From Nitrospirales bacterium (GTDB lineage Bacteria > Nitrospirota > Nitrospiria > Nitrospirales > UBA8639), in contig JALDRJ010000002.1 of NCBI GenBank assembly GCA_031315865.1, positions 434,001-498,000 on the forward strand: DNA of 64,000 bases, written 5' to 3'. Position 1 is the first letter of the stretch, and every line of letters starts with the position of its first letter. The notes beneath the pieces were generated by a model. That model ran no database searches and was not told where the DNA came from. It saw only the letters and a list, made by a program, of their open reading frames with translations. Both the position numbers and the translations under genes were made by a program. Below, in pieces: positions 47,977 through 56,279 of the stretch.

Positions 47977-48639
47977 TTACGTCAGACGTCCGTCACACAA
48001 TGTGAGTTCAGAGTCTGCCACCGCTGCGGCAACTTGAGAATGTGTGACCATGATCACGGTTTGACCGAATTCTTGAGAGCAGCGTTTTAGAAGCGAGACG
48101 ATTTCCATGCCATTTTGTGAGTCTAAGTTTCCCGTCGGTTCATCAGCCAGGATAAGTTGCGGTTGATGAATAAAAGCCCGGGCAATAGCTACCCGCTGTT
48201 GTTCTCCGCCTGAAAGTTCTCCGGAACGATGTAGAGCACGGCTCCTCAGCCCTACGATTTCTAGCATATTTTCAACAGATTCGCGAATCACCCGTAAAGG
48301 TTTGTCCTGCAACCGAAGGGGGAGCGCGATATTGTCTTCCGCGGTGAGGCCCGGGATGAGATGAAAGGCCTGAAAAACTATTCCAATCCATTTTCTCCTC
48401 GCCATCGTCCATTCACGATCGCCAAAGTTCCGCGTCGAACGGCCATGCAACAGAAGATGACCAGACGTTGGGTGATCCAACCCCGCGATCAAGTTCAAAA
48501 ACGTGCTCTTACCACTTCCACTCGGTCCAGTGATCGCAAAAAATTGACCATCTGGAATATCGACACAGATATCAGACAAGGCCGTGATCGTCGAAGTTCC
48601 CCGTACGTAGTCCTTCCCCACATGTTGAAAACTGACCAT
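47977..48639 (-). CDS. ABC transporter ATP-binding protein (LolD/MacB type)
   Basis: ATPase of about 220 residues with Walker A GPSGSGKST, signature [16 protein letters not shown] and Walker [15 protein letters not shown] prefer the ATG at 48639 (MVSFQHVGKDYVRG), which has AAAGGAAG eight bases upstream, over a GTG at 48663. This subfamily works with FtsX-type permeases; the only unpaired one here is at 44091-46670, so the two probably form one exporter although pyrD and the LuxR-type gene lie between. Confidence 0.9.
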   Translation of the reverse strand: MVSFQHVGKDYVRGTSTITALSDICVDIPDGQFFAITGPSGSGKSTFLNLIAGLDHPTSGHLLLHGRSTRNFGDREWTMARRKWIGIVFQAFHLIPGLTAEDNIALPLRLQDKPLRVIRESVENMLEIVGLRSRALHRSGELSGGEQQRVAIARAFIHQPQLILADEPTGNLDSQNGMEIVSLLKRCSQEFGQTVIMVTHSQVAAAVADSELTLCDGRLT

Positions 48640-48769
48640 TCGCGTGGCTTCCTTTCCGCTCACATCGCCATCTTCCTCGGGTTTCTTGGGAACGTCCGAT
48701 GGCTCGCGGTATCATGCTTCATATATCATAGGTTTGACTTTCCCTCCAACGATTCAGGATCTACGAGTG

Positions 48770-49555
48770 ATGCCTGGCCAAACCACAGACGTGAAACGCT
48801 CGGTACTGCAACGTCTCACACGACACTCACCCAAAGCTCTGGCCCGAACATGCTCACATGCCCTACTACCGGTAGAATGCGCAAGTTGTGGAAAATCCCT
48901 CTGGGGCGATATGACTCCGTTTTTGTGCGATCAGTGCTGGGGTTCAATCACATGTCTCTCTGGGCCCCATTGCCCGCGTTGCTATCGCCCATTTCACTCA
49001 CGCATCAGTTTACGATACAGCCCCCATCACCGTTGCGCCGCATGTCGAATGCACCCGCCAGCATTTTCTGGAGCATGGACATTATATCCCTATGAATCCT
49101 CCCTCAAGAAAGCGATCGGCCTGCTGAAATACCGGGGGAAGGTCTCTCTGGCAAAACCGATGGCTCACCTGCTCGCCACCGGCCTTCCTTCTCTGCCAAC
49201 AATTGACCTCGTCATGGCTGTGCCTTTGCACTCGGCTCGTCTTCGTGAACGAGAATACAACCAATCACTACTTCTTGCCTATAATTTAAGCAAAATCATT
49301 CAACTTCCTCTTGACCATACAACCTTGATCCGCACAAGACAGAGCACACCCCAAACCCTTCTTTCACGCAAAGAACGCTTGAAAAATCTTCGCCGAACGT
49401 TTGCGGTTAAAACCTCACGGGACATCACCGGGAAATCTATTTTATTGGTTGATGATGTGTACACGACAGGCACGACCGTCAATGAATGCGCCAAGGCACT
49501 TCGAAAAGCCGGGTCGGGAGATGTCTATGTCGTGACACTGGCCAGAATGTTGTAA
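48770..49555 (+). CDS. ComF-family phosphoribosyltransferase-like protein
   Basis: A 261-residue protein of the ComF/GntX family, linked with DNA uptake in naturally competent bacteria but of unproven reaction. The N-terminus has a zinc-ribbon set (CASCG, CDQCW, CPRCY, CAACR), and the C-terminus the PRPP-binding site in ILLVDDVYTTGTTVNE. I chose the ATG at 48770; the longer frame from 48644 overlaps the divergent ABC gene and lacks family similarity. Confidence 0.88.
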   Translation: MPGQTTDVKRSVLQRLTRHSPKALARTCSHALLPVECASCGKSLWGDMTPFLCDQCWGSITCLSGPHCPRCYRPFHSRISLRYSPHHRCAACRMHPPAFSGAWTLYPYESSLKKAIGLLKYRGKVSLAKPMAHLLATGLPSLPTIDLVMAVPLHSARLREREYNQSLLLAYNLSKIIQLPLDHTTLIRTRQSTPQTLLSRKERLKNLRRTFAVKTSRDITGKSILLVDDVYTTGTTVNECAKALRKAGSGDVYVVTLARML

Positions 49556-49628
49556 TTGAATTGCCGATGGAAATTTTCAGCATTGCCCAACTTTTGTGCA
49601 ATTGACCAATTTCACCATCCCAGACAAC

Positions 49629-49656
49629 TTGACAATTTCGATTCTTGAGGTATGCT
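49629..49656 (+). promoter_or_regulatory. Promoter for mraZ
   Basis: A perfect -35 TTGACA (49629-49634) and TATGCT (49651-49656) with a 16-base spacer, about 50 bases ahead of the mraZ ATG. Confidence 0.6.
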
Positions 49657-49689
49657 ACGATCGAGGTTTTAATGAGCAATAAACGTTCA

Positions 49690-49704
49690 TGGGATACGTA
49701 GGGT
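49690..49704 (+). promoter_or_regulatory. Possible MraZ-binding repeats
   Basis: TGGGA (49690-49694) and AGGGT (49700-49704) are spaced by exactly ten bases, just upstream of mraZ. MraZ of other bacteria binds direct repeats of TGGGN with five-base gaps in its own promoter. Only two units are visible and the second is imperfect, so this is a hint. Confidence 0.35.
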
Positions 49705-49711
49705 AAAGAGC

Positions 49712-50152
49712 ATGTTTGCCGGCCAATACACCTGCAAGTTGGATGAGAAGGGACGCTTTCTGGTCCCGAGTCCAATTCGTGAGCAGCTAGAAGCTCAAGG
49801 ACAGGGCGTGGTCTTTTTGAAGGGACAGGATCTTCCTCTTTCAGCCTATTCACCCGATGAATGGCAAAAGGTCTTAGAACGTGCGCGAGAAGCTTGCGAT
49901 GAGGACCAGAGCCGTCTGTTCATGCATTATCTTGTGTCCGAGGCGACCCCATCGGACCTGGATAAAACCGGGCGAATCCTCATCCCCGGAAAACTTCGAA
50001 AAACCATTCCTCTCGAAGATGACCTGGAAATCGTCATCGTCGGAATGTACCACCGACTTGAGATTTGGAATCCTTCAGATTGGCGACGCTTTGTCATGAA
50101 GAATGAAGAAAAGTTCGAAGAAATCCACAGCAAACTATTGAGCCTTCTGTGA
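49712..50152 (+). CDS. mraZ: Transcriptional regulator MraZ
   Basis: A 146-residue DNA-binding protein of two SpoVT-AbrB-type halves, with the paired motifs DEKGRFLVPSPIR (11-23) and DKTGRILIPGKLR (about 87-99). It normally heads the division and cell wall (dcw) cluster and represses it. Here the next gene is a RusA-like nuclease, not rsmH (mraW) or ftsL, so the gene stands apart from the dcw cluster. It forms rings in other species; nothing in the sequence speaks against that. Confidence 0.95.
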   Translation: MFAGQYTCKLDEKGRFLVPSPIREQLEAQGQGVVFLKGQDLPLSAYSPDEWQKVLERAREACDEDQSRLFMHYLVSEATPSDLDKTGRILIPGKLRKTIPLEDDLEIVIVGMYHRLEIWNPSDWRRFVMKNEEKFEEIHSKLLSLL

Positions 50153-50218
50153 TGGGCTGAATTCTTCGTCACTGATAATCGCTCAGGATTCTCGACCGAT
50201 TCATTTCCGTTTATCCTC

Positions 50219-50836
50219 GTGGCCCGTCTAATTCGAATAAAAAACTTTCTGAATCTATCAGGCCAGCCTATCCCTTCTCTCAACAGGGCTTCTCGTCCTC
50301 GATCGTCTCACCTAATTGGCTGTTCACGTCTCGAAGTACACCACGAAAACTTTCCATCCAGAGTGTCTGCACAAGAGCTCTTTCTGACGTTACCCATTCC
50401 TCCGAGTATCAATCATCAATATGCCACCGTGAACGGAAGACGCATTCTATCATCCAAAGGCCGTCACTATAAGACCACCGTCGCTCAACTCATCATGTCC
50501 ACGCTCACATCGTCTTCGCTCCGCTCGGTTCTCCTGGAAAACCTACATACCCATACCCTGACATTATCCGTCTGGTTTTACTTTACCTCTGCATTAAGGC
50601 GAGACATCGATGGAGGACTCAAAATTGCTCAGGATGCCATTTGTAACGCCATGGAAATCAATGATAACCGCATCACCACACTCCATCTGTATAAAGCCAT
50701 CGACAAAGACTCTCCTCGAATGGAATGCGCCCTTTCAATCGTACAATCTTCTCCTCTTTCTCGCCAAAAGAGAAAAACCGCTCAACGTCAATCCAGTCAG
50801 CCTTCCCATTTTCCCTTCCATCGGACACGCCAATAA
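50219..50836 (+). CDS. RusA-like Holliday-junction endonuclease
   Basis: Metal-dependent resolvase fold, often prophage-borne but also chromosomal. The core starts ELFLTLPIPPSINHQYATVN and holds the acidic motif RRDIDGGLKIAQDAICNAME followed by INDNRITTL, where the three conserved Asp of RusA should lie (about residues 129-150). The start is unsure: GTG at 50219 gives 205 residues, GTG at 50363 gives 157 and would suit the family better; neither has a ribosome site. No phage genes flank it. Confidence 0.82.
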   Translation: MARLIRIKNFLNLSGQPIPSLNRASRPRSSHLIGCSRLEVHHENFPSRVSAQELFLTLPIPPSINHQYATVNGRRILSSKGRHYKTTVAQLIMSTLTSSSLRSVLLENLHTHTLTLSVWFYFTSALRRDIDGGLKIAQDAICNAMEINDNRITTLHLYKAIDKDSPRMECALSIVQSSPLSRQKRKTAQRQSSQPSHFPFHRTRQ

Positions 50837-50929
50837 TAAATCCCTCAGCCTGCATAGAGGCCAAGACCATTACAGTTCTTCACGAATCGATTTTTCCAGG
50901 AGGAGGGTTGAGCAGGTAAAAGGAGGGTA

Positions 50930-51364
50930 TTATTGGGCTTTCTGCCGAAGCCAGCCTCGCTCGACGGCTCGTAAAATTCGAGAGATGATCTGGGCAGTAG
51001 AGTGAGTACTACGGTGCATAAACTCAGGGAAATAGATTCCGACACGATTTCCGCGTTGGTGCCGCACGACTCCAGGAACCCAGACGATATCCTCATGACA
51101 ACAAAGTTTAACCGACACTTTGTCATCCACGATCACCGAAGGAACACTGCCTTTCGGAAATTCCAGTAGAACACCCTGTTGACTAAGGTTCAAGGCCTTG
51201 CTTGGCCAAACCTTGTTTTTCGAACAACGTAATTCCGATTCAAGATTTAAACCGTGAACCACACGGGCCCGAAATCCGTCTCGTCGATCCTTGCCCTGGA
51301 ACACGGCTTCGCTTTTCGTGTTCCCTCCCTTGATCGTCTTTGGCTTAACCTGAGTCGTTTCCAT
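50930..51364 (-). CDS. PilZ-domain c-di-GMP-binding protein
   Basis: A 144-residue PilZ protein. The c-di-GMP-binding RxxxR is Arg28-Arg32 in DRRDGFRARV, and the second motif is NLSQQG (about 59-64). Both are intact, so binding of the second messenger is likely. It abuts the upstream STAS gene with no gap (stop 51365-51367, ATG 51362-51364), so it is almost certainly co-translated with it. Role unknown: motility, attachment or exopolysaccharide are typical. Confidence 0.85.
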   Translation of the reverse strand: METTQVKPKTIKGGNTKSEAVFQGKDRRDGFRARVVHGLNLESELRCSKNKVWPSKALNLSQQGVLLEFPKGSVPSVIVDDKVSVKLCCHEDIVWVPGVVRHQRGNRVGIYFPEFMHRSTHSTAQIISRILRAVERGWLRQKAQ

Positions 51365-51715
51365 TCAAGCAGATACCCTGTGTAGCGAGGACAGTGCGTC
51401 TTCTTCTGTACGGAAGACCGGAATCCATTCTGAAATTTCCGTCAAATCCAGGATATCGTGGACAAATCCTTGCTGTGTTACGATACAGAGTTTCCCGCCG
51501 ATTCGTTGAATCCGGCGTTGTGTCAGCACTAACCATCCCAAGGCAGCGCTATCGATGAATGACACTTCGGTCATATTCAGGATGATATAGCGAAGACCGT
51601 CATTAACAGCCACGTCGATTCTCCATTTAAAATCCTGACGAGCGTTTTGATCAAAACACCCGACAAACTTTTCGACGATGACCTGATCATTGACCCTGTT
51701 TTCAGAAATAACCAT
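51365..51715 (-). CDS. STAS-domain anti-anti-sigma factor-like protein
   Basis: A 116-residue single STAS domain. The phosphorylation site is intact: Ser56 in VSFIDSAALGWL, so it could be an anti-sigma factor antagonist controlled by a serine kinase. No kinase or sigma factor gene lies next to it; the partner is the PilZ gene that follows without gap. 51716-52140 upstream is gene-free. Confidence 0.88.
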   Translation of the reverse strand: MVISENRVNDQVIVEKFVGCFDQNARQDFKWRIDVAVNDGLRYIILNMTEVSFIDSAALGWLVLTQRRIQRIGGKLCIVTQQGFVHDILDLTEISEWIPVFRTEEDALSSLHRVSA

Positions 51716-52140
51716 GTAGACCTCAGCCGTCTATAGATTCATAGTTCCTTGCCCTTAGTGTCTGTGTCGGTGAATCTAGATTACGACTTGAGATCCACCT
51801 CCCTACCGGGATGCTGTATCCATCTACTAATCCGCTGAGCCATTCGATGACAGCCATACCCTGATTCAGCCACGCATCCGACGATCCGTGTCTGCTGGAA
51901 CCTGGCTGAGGTCATATAAGTGAACGAACAAACCTGGCATTGGTTAACGGATGAGTGGTTCATGAAGTCACAGTTTTCACTTAGGTATTTTCACCTCTTC
52001 CATGACTCCAAACGTTGCGCTCGTGGGAAGGGAGTTGGTATAGAAAATTCATGTGTCACACATGGCATCGAACGCACTATCCAACCCTGGCAAGACCATC
52101 CCACCTCATCAATGTGTCGTAAAAGCAAGGAGTAAGTAAT
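51716..52140. other. Divergent gene-free region
   Basis: About 425 bases between the minus-strand STAS gene and the plus-strand HEAT-repeat gene. An open frame at 51920-52135 has no recognisable content and no ribosome site. I see no repeats or RNA gene; promoters for both flanking genes should lie here. Confidence 0.45.
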
Positions 52141-53214
52141 ATGTGGTTAAGAAGCCTCTTCATTTCACTGGTACTTTTTACCCTCACCATTCAAGCTGGC
52201 TTTCCCAGAGATCGCACCCTATCGCCTGAGGAACGAGATCAGTTGAAACAGGCCAAAACCGTGCTCATAAAGACTGTGGCGCTGACCGAATTAGGCAATG
52301 CCAATACCGATAAGATTCAACAGGTCGTGAGTCAACGCTTGAGGGCCTTGGGATTCATCACACATCAAAACTCCAAGACCCAACACGATGTCCTCGTGAA
52401 AGTGAAATGTGAAGAGCGAAAGACTCGAAGAGGGCCTTCGACTTACGGAGGGGATGCCGATTCACTTCATGCGCCGTTACGAAACTGGACAGGCCCAGCC
52501 TGTCTCATCACCTATGGGTTGCATGGACATGACATCGCTTGGCAAACAGAAGTTCGAACGACCTTCGACGATGCGCGACGATCGGCTCAAAAAGCTCGCG
52601 TCAAGAATTCCGGCGACTATGCTTTATCAGAACTCGCAAAACTCCTGGAACATGATGATTTCCCCTATCTTCTCGTCACAGAATGGGGACAAACGCAACG
52701 ACTCAGCCGAATGATACAGCACGAAACCACGCCTCAAGCACTCAAGCTCAAGCTCATTTCTTTACTTGGAGAAATTCCGGACCCGGAAACCTTGCCAATC
52801 CTTGAACAAGCACTCCAGAACCCTCATCTCGCCACATCTGCGGCCATCGCCATGGGACGGCAAGGCGAACAAGCCACCAAGACCTTGCTCAAGGTCCTCC
52901 AAACCACCACAAACTCACAACTGAAAATCGCTGCGGTCCAAGGGCTTGGGGAAATCGCCACCCATAATTCCCAGACTCCAGTTTTCTCTCCGTTTTTATC
53001 GACCCTTGAAGAACCGACGACTGAACTACCCGTTCAAACAGAAATCGTACTTGCCCTGGGAAAGCTGGCAGATAATCGTGCCATCGAACCCTTGTCAGCC
53101 CTGAATCAAAAGGTTTGGACCGATCCGTCTCGAGACCCAGAAATGCAAAAACTCCGTGAAGCCCTCTCCTGGAGCTTGTGGCAACTCAATCCCAGTGCCC
53201 ACACTGGAGAATAG
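52141..53214 (+). CDS. Exported protein with HEAT repeats
   Basis: A 357-residue protein with a signal peptide (1-23, FTLTIQAGFP). An N-terminal alpha/beta part (about 28-170) holds LIKTVALTELGNANTDKIQ and VLVKVKCEERK, followed by HEAT-type helix pairs (about 195-350: LISLLGEIPDPETLPILEQA, AAIAMGRQGEQATKTLLKVL, AAVQGLGEIATH). HEAT repeats bind partners; none is named. The next gene on the same strand, a TPR-oxygenase fusion, begins 61 bases after it, so the pair may be one operon. Confidence 0.8.
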   Translation: MWLRSLFISLVLFTLTIQAGFPRDRTLSPEERDQLKQAKTVLIKTVALTELGNANTDKIQQVVSQRLRALGFITHQNSKTQHDVLVKVKCEERKTRRGPSTYGGDADSLHAPLRNWTGPACLITYGLHGHDIAWQTEVRTTFDDARRSAQKARVKNSGDYALSELAKLLEHDDFPYLLVTEWGQTQRLSRMIQHETTPQALKLKLISLLGEIPDPETLPILEQALQNPHLATSAAIAMGRQGEQATKTLLKVLQTTTNSQLKIAAVQGLGEIATHNSQTPVFSPFLSTLEEPTTELPVQTEIVLALGKLADNRAIEPLSALNQKVWTDPSRDPEMQKLREALSWSLWQLNPSAHTGE

Positions 53215-53275
53215 ACTCCCATCATTGCTACGATTGAGCCGATTATCCGAATGACCACTTTTTCTTCAAACGCTC

Positions 53276-54985
53276 ATGAACCGAACCGCACGGCGACGCC
53301 AAGAGAAACTCCGAACACAGATTGGATCGGGAAGTCTTCCGCCCAAGCTTCATTCCGTGTTCGTTCAGGCTGTCGCTCAACATAAAGCCCTGCAATTTGC
53401 CGAAGCCGACTCGTTGTACCGTCAGGTGCTGGGCCAATGTCCCTCCCACCCGGACTCTCTGCATCTGCTCGGATTAACCCACTTTCAGCGGGGAAACTTA
53501 CAGCAGGCTGCAGAATTCATCACCAGCGCCATTGCCTCGGATCAGTCAAATCCCCTCTACCATTTCAACCTGGGGCTCGTCCACGAACGAAGCGGCCAAC
53601 TCTCTATGGCAGCCTCTGCTTACCAACGGGCCATCCACCTCAACCCTTCGTACATCGAAGCGCAAAGTAACCTGGGAAATGTTTTTCGCTTACAAGGCAG
53701 ACTGGATGATGCCGTGCGATCATTCCAAGAAGTGTTGCGACTAAACCCTCAATCAGCGGAAGCGCAGAATAATCTGGGCGTAACCCTGAAAGAGCAAGGC
53801 AAAACGGCTGAAGCCATCACCGCCTACCGGGCGGCCATCGAGATCAATCCGTCGCATGCCGAAGCCTGGAATAACTTGGGGGTCGCGCTCAAAGGAGATG
53901 GGCATGTTTCGGAGGCGAAGTCGGCGTTTCAGGAAGCCGTCAAGGCAAAGCCGAATTACGCGAACGCGCATTATCATCTTGGCTTGACGCTGTTATGGCA
54001 ACAGCGAACTCAAGATGCTTTGGCTTGTTTTCACCGCTCTGCGGAACTCACGCACAACCATGGAAACCCCATACAGCGAAATGTCACGACACCATCACGT
54101 ATTAAGCATGACCTTGAACAACTTCGCTATCTCCATCGACAAGGCATTTCCGTTGAGGTCCCACAGCCGTATCTTGAAACGTTAGAACGGCTCAGTCCCG
54201 TTCCGATTTCCCAAGCTTCAGGGGCGAGGATTGTCACGCTCTCACAGGATGATCAAAGACACCTTGCGCCGTCGTTCAGCCGAATTCTGCATCACGGCAT
54301 AGCTCACGGCTTGTCGGGTGGGACCCTAAACCCCGATCTTGATGTCACATCCATCGAAGCCCGGTATCATGAGAAAAAGCCTGAAATCACCTACCTCGAC
54401 CACCTTCTGAACGAGGAAGCATTGAACAGGCTCCGCCGGTTTTGCCTTGAGGCCACTGTTTGGAAAAAAGACTATCACAATGGCTATCTCGGAGCCTTTT
54501 TAGCCGAGGGGTTCGCAAGTCCTCTATTGTTACAGATTGCCGAAGAGCTGCGGCTTAGGTTGCCAAACATCTTTCAGGACCACCAGCTCGCTCAGGCCTG
54601 GGCCTTTAAATATGACAGTACCCTGCAAGGCCTCAACCTTCATGCGGATGCGGCAGCCGTAAATGTCAATTTTTGGATCACCCCAAATGAGGCCAATCTT
54701 GACGAAACAAGCGGGGGCCTCGTCGTGTGGGATCAGGAAGCCCCAGATGACTGGGATTTCAAGACTTATAACAGCGATCAGAACAAGGAAAAGATCCGCG
54801 AATTTCTACACCGCACTCACGCGCAACCTGTCACAGTGCCTCACCGACAAAATCGCGCACTCATCTTCAACTCAAACCTCTTCCATGAAACCGACACCTT
54901 GTCGTTCAGAGATGACTATGAAAGCCGGCGCATCAACGTCACGTTACTCTACGGCTACCGCCAACAGGCGCATAGGACTCATTGA
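53276..54985 (+). CDS. TPR protein fused to a 2-oxoglutarate/Fe(II) oxygenase domain
   Basis: A 569-residue cytoplasmic protein. Residues 20-270 hold about seven TPRs (AEAQNNLGVTLKEQGKTAEA, AEAWNNLGVALKGDG). Residues 370-565 hold a double-stranded beta-helix oxygenase core: the iron triad is His456 and Asp458 in LNLHADAAAVN and His537 in LFHETDTL, and the 2-oxoglutarate Arg is likely Arg551 or Arg552. TPRs probably present a substrate to the oxygenase, as in prolyl/asparaginyl hydroxylases and glycan-modifying enzymes, but the substrate is unknown. The catalytic residues are all present. Confidence 0.83.
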   Translation: MNRTARRRQEKLRTQIGSGSLPPKLHSVFVQAVAQHKALQFAEADSLYRQVLGQCPSHPDSLHLLGLTHFQRGNLQQAAEFITSAIASDQSNPLYHFNLGLVHERSGQLSMAASAYQRAIHLNPSYIEAQSNLGNVFRLQGRLDDAVRSFQEVLRLNPQSAEAQNNLGVTLKEQGKTAEAITAYRAAIEINPSHAEAWNNLGVALKGDGHVSEAKSAFQEAVKAKPNYANAHYHLGLTLLWQQRTQDALACFHRSAELTHNHGNPIQRNVTTPSRIKHDLEQLRYLHRQGISVEVPQPYLETLERLSPVPISQASGARIVTLSQDDQRHLAPSFSRILHHGIAHGLSGGTLNPDLDVTSIEARYHEKKPEITYLDHLLNEEALNRLRRFCLEATVWKKDYHNGYLGAFLAEGFASPLLLQIAEELRLRLPNIFQDHQLAQAWAFKYDSTLQGLNLHADAAAVNVNFWITPNEANLDETSGGLVVWDQEAPDDWDFKTYNSDQNKEKIREFLHRTHAQPVTVPHRQNRALIFNSNLFHETDTLSFRDDYESRRINVTLLYGYRQQAHRTH

Positions 54986-55048
54986 TCTTGCAATATTTCA
55001 GGCTTCATGAAGGCCAAAAAATACATAAAAAGGATTTATTAAGAGAGG

Positions 55049-55519
55049 TTATTGGGAGAGGTACTGAATGGACATGATTTGGGCATCAACATATAATTCA
55101 AGACTGGCGCCTTCTTCTAGGTGATCAAACCCTTCATTAATTTTTCCACCTATGGCCGTAAGATAAAAAGTTTTGCCCCAGTTACTGACCTGGCTGGGAA
55201 TCGTCACGGACTGCATGACACTCATTAGCGTATCATCTTTCCCATCCTCGCCCATCCTCGATCCGCCAGAATCACTATCAAAGAATGTAAAGAGGATATT
55301 CACCTTCACGTCCACGCTCGCGTCATTGTCCCACTGCGTCCATACCTCGAACGTGCGTAAATAATTATTATGAAACGGACCCATTTCGTGAAGGGCCAGA
55401 GAAATGGGAAACGCCTGTCGGTTGAGAAACGTCGGACCAGCCCAGAGTTGTGTCGTGGAAGCAAGAAGAACCACCAGGCATGCACTGCACACCAACGAAG
55501 CATACACTCGAAACGACAT
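55049..55519 (-). CDS. Exported protein of unknown function
   Basis: A 156-residue product with a signal peptide (1-28, ending TTQLWAG) and a beta-rich mature part with no family I recognise. It starts VRTNQ-free and polar, with LHEMGPFHNNYLRTFEVWTQ near residues 43-62 and LEEGASLELYVDAQIM near the C-terminus. No cysteines apart from those in the signal region. It is convergent with the TPR-oxygenase gene. Confidence 0.62.
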   Translation of the reverse strand: MSFRVYASLVCSACLVVLLASTTQLWAGPTFLNRQAFPISLALHEMGPFHNNYLRTFEVWTQWDNDASVDVKVNILFTFFDSDSGGSRMGEDGKDDTLMSVMQSVTIPSQVSNWGKTFYLTAIGGKINEGFDHLEEGASLELYVDAQIMSIQYLSQ

Positions 55520-56203
55520 CGGACGACCTCGTGATACTACCCTAATATCAGTCGTTTGTCGGCCATTCTAAGCGAGAAAATTAAAGGAACGGAAGAACGG
55601 CACAGAACCCATCACTATTCGCTTGAATGATCAAAAAATAGCGAAAAGATCTAAGATACGTTTGACACAGATGAAAAGTTAAGAGGCTCTTGGGAATGGG
55701 CAAGAAATGAGTGAGGGCCTGAAGCGGATACGTCTGCACGTCTTTTGTACAGGAAAGCGAATGAGGATTTGAATCAGCATGGAAGCGGGGAGTACAATAA
55801 AAATACCCTACTCAGGAGCACTCCTCCTCCAAGGGTGCAACTTTCGAAGAGTCGGGTCTTCGGAGTTGCGGTTGCTCGGCGATCCACTCACCCTACGATT
55901 CATCGCTGAGCAACCAGGCTTTATCTCAATCGGGCAGGGTCAGTTACGAGAGAGAGTCTATCGCCGTTCTTTCGTCTATCGAGCCCTGCCCTTCTCACTC
56001 TTCGTGAGTCCTTCCACTCCATCTTGCCAATATCGAAACGTTGCTCGCGGCACAGACTGAATGTTCCCTGGGAAGGGCAAGCAATCTTGGAGGACCAGAG
56101 CAAACTCAAATAACTTTCAGCTGATGCAATGCAACTACCCACGCACAATAGCGAATCTCAGACGTATGGAATTTATTTGAAACGGCTCTAGTGGCTGAAG
56201 AAG
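55520..56203. other. Gene-free stretch before tRNA-Arg
   Basis: About 680 bases with no believable gene. Short open frames on both strands have no ribosome site or family resemblance. It holds a 14-bp hairpin (55870-55915), listed separately; otherwise nothing is seen. Confidence 0.5.
55870..55915. repeat. 14-bp inverted repeat with an 18-base loop
   Basis: Left arm GGTTGCTCGGCGAT (55870-55883) pairs with right arm ATCGCTGAGCAACC (55902-55915), one G-T wobble in the plus-strand RNA. It lacks a following T-run, so a standard terminator is unlikely. It may be part of a small structured RNA or a remnant of an element end. Confidence 0.55.
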
Positions 56204-56279
56204 TGGCGTGCCCGGAGGGAGTCGAACCCCCAACCTCCTGATCCGTAGTCAGGTGCTCTATCCATTGAGCTACGGGCAC
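56204..56279 (-). tRNA. tRNA-Arg (anticodon ACG), CCA encoded
   Basis: A 76-nt tRNA on the minus strand: acceptor GTGCCCG, D arm TAGCTCAATGGATAGAGC, anticodon stem CCTGA with loop CTACGGA (anticodon ACG), T arm with GGTTCGACTCC and 3' G-CCA encoded. The ACG wobble base is expected to be edited to inosine by TadA. Its frame mimics a protein (VAQWIEHLTTDQEV), a well-known false call. Confidence 0.97.

Noticed and set aside
51920-52135. Open frame upstream of the HEAT-repeat gene
   Set aside because: No ribosome site, low-complexity polar sequence and no likeness to any family.
55779-56060. Overlapping open frames on both strands near 55.8-56.1 kb
   Set aside because: Neither has a ribosome site or plausible protein content; they lie in a gene-free stretch.
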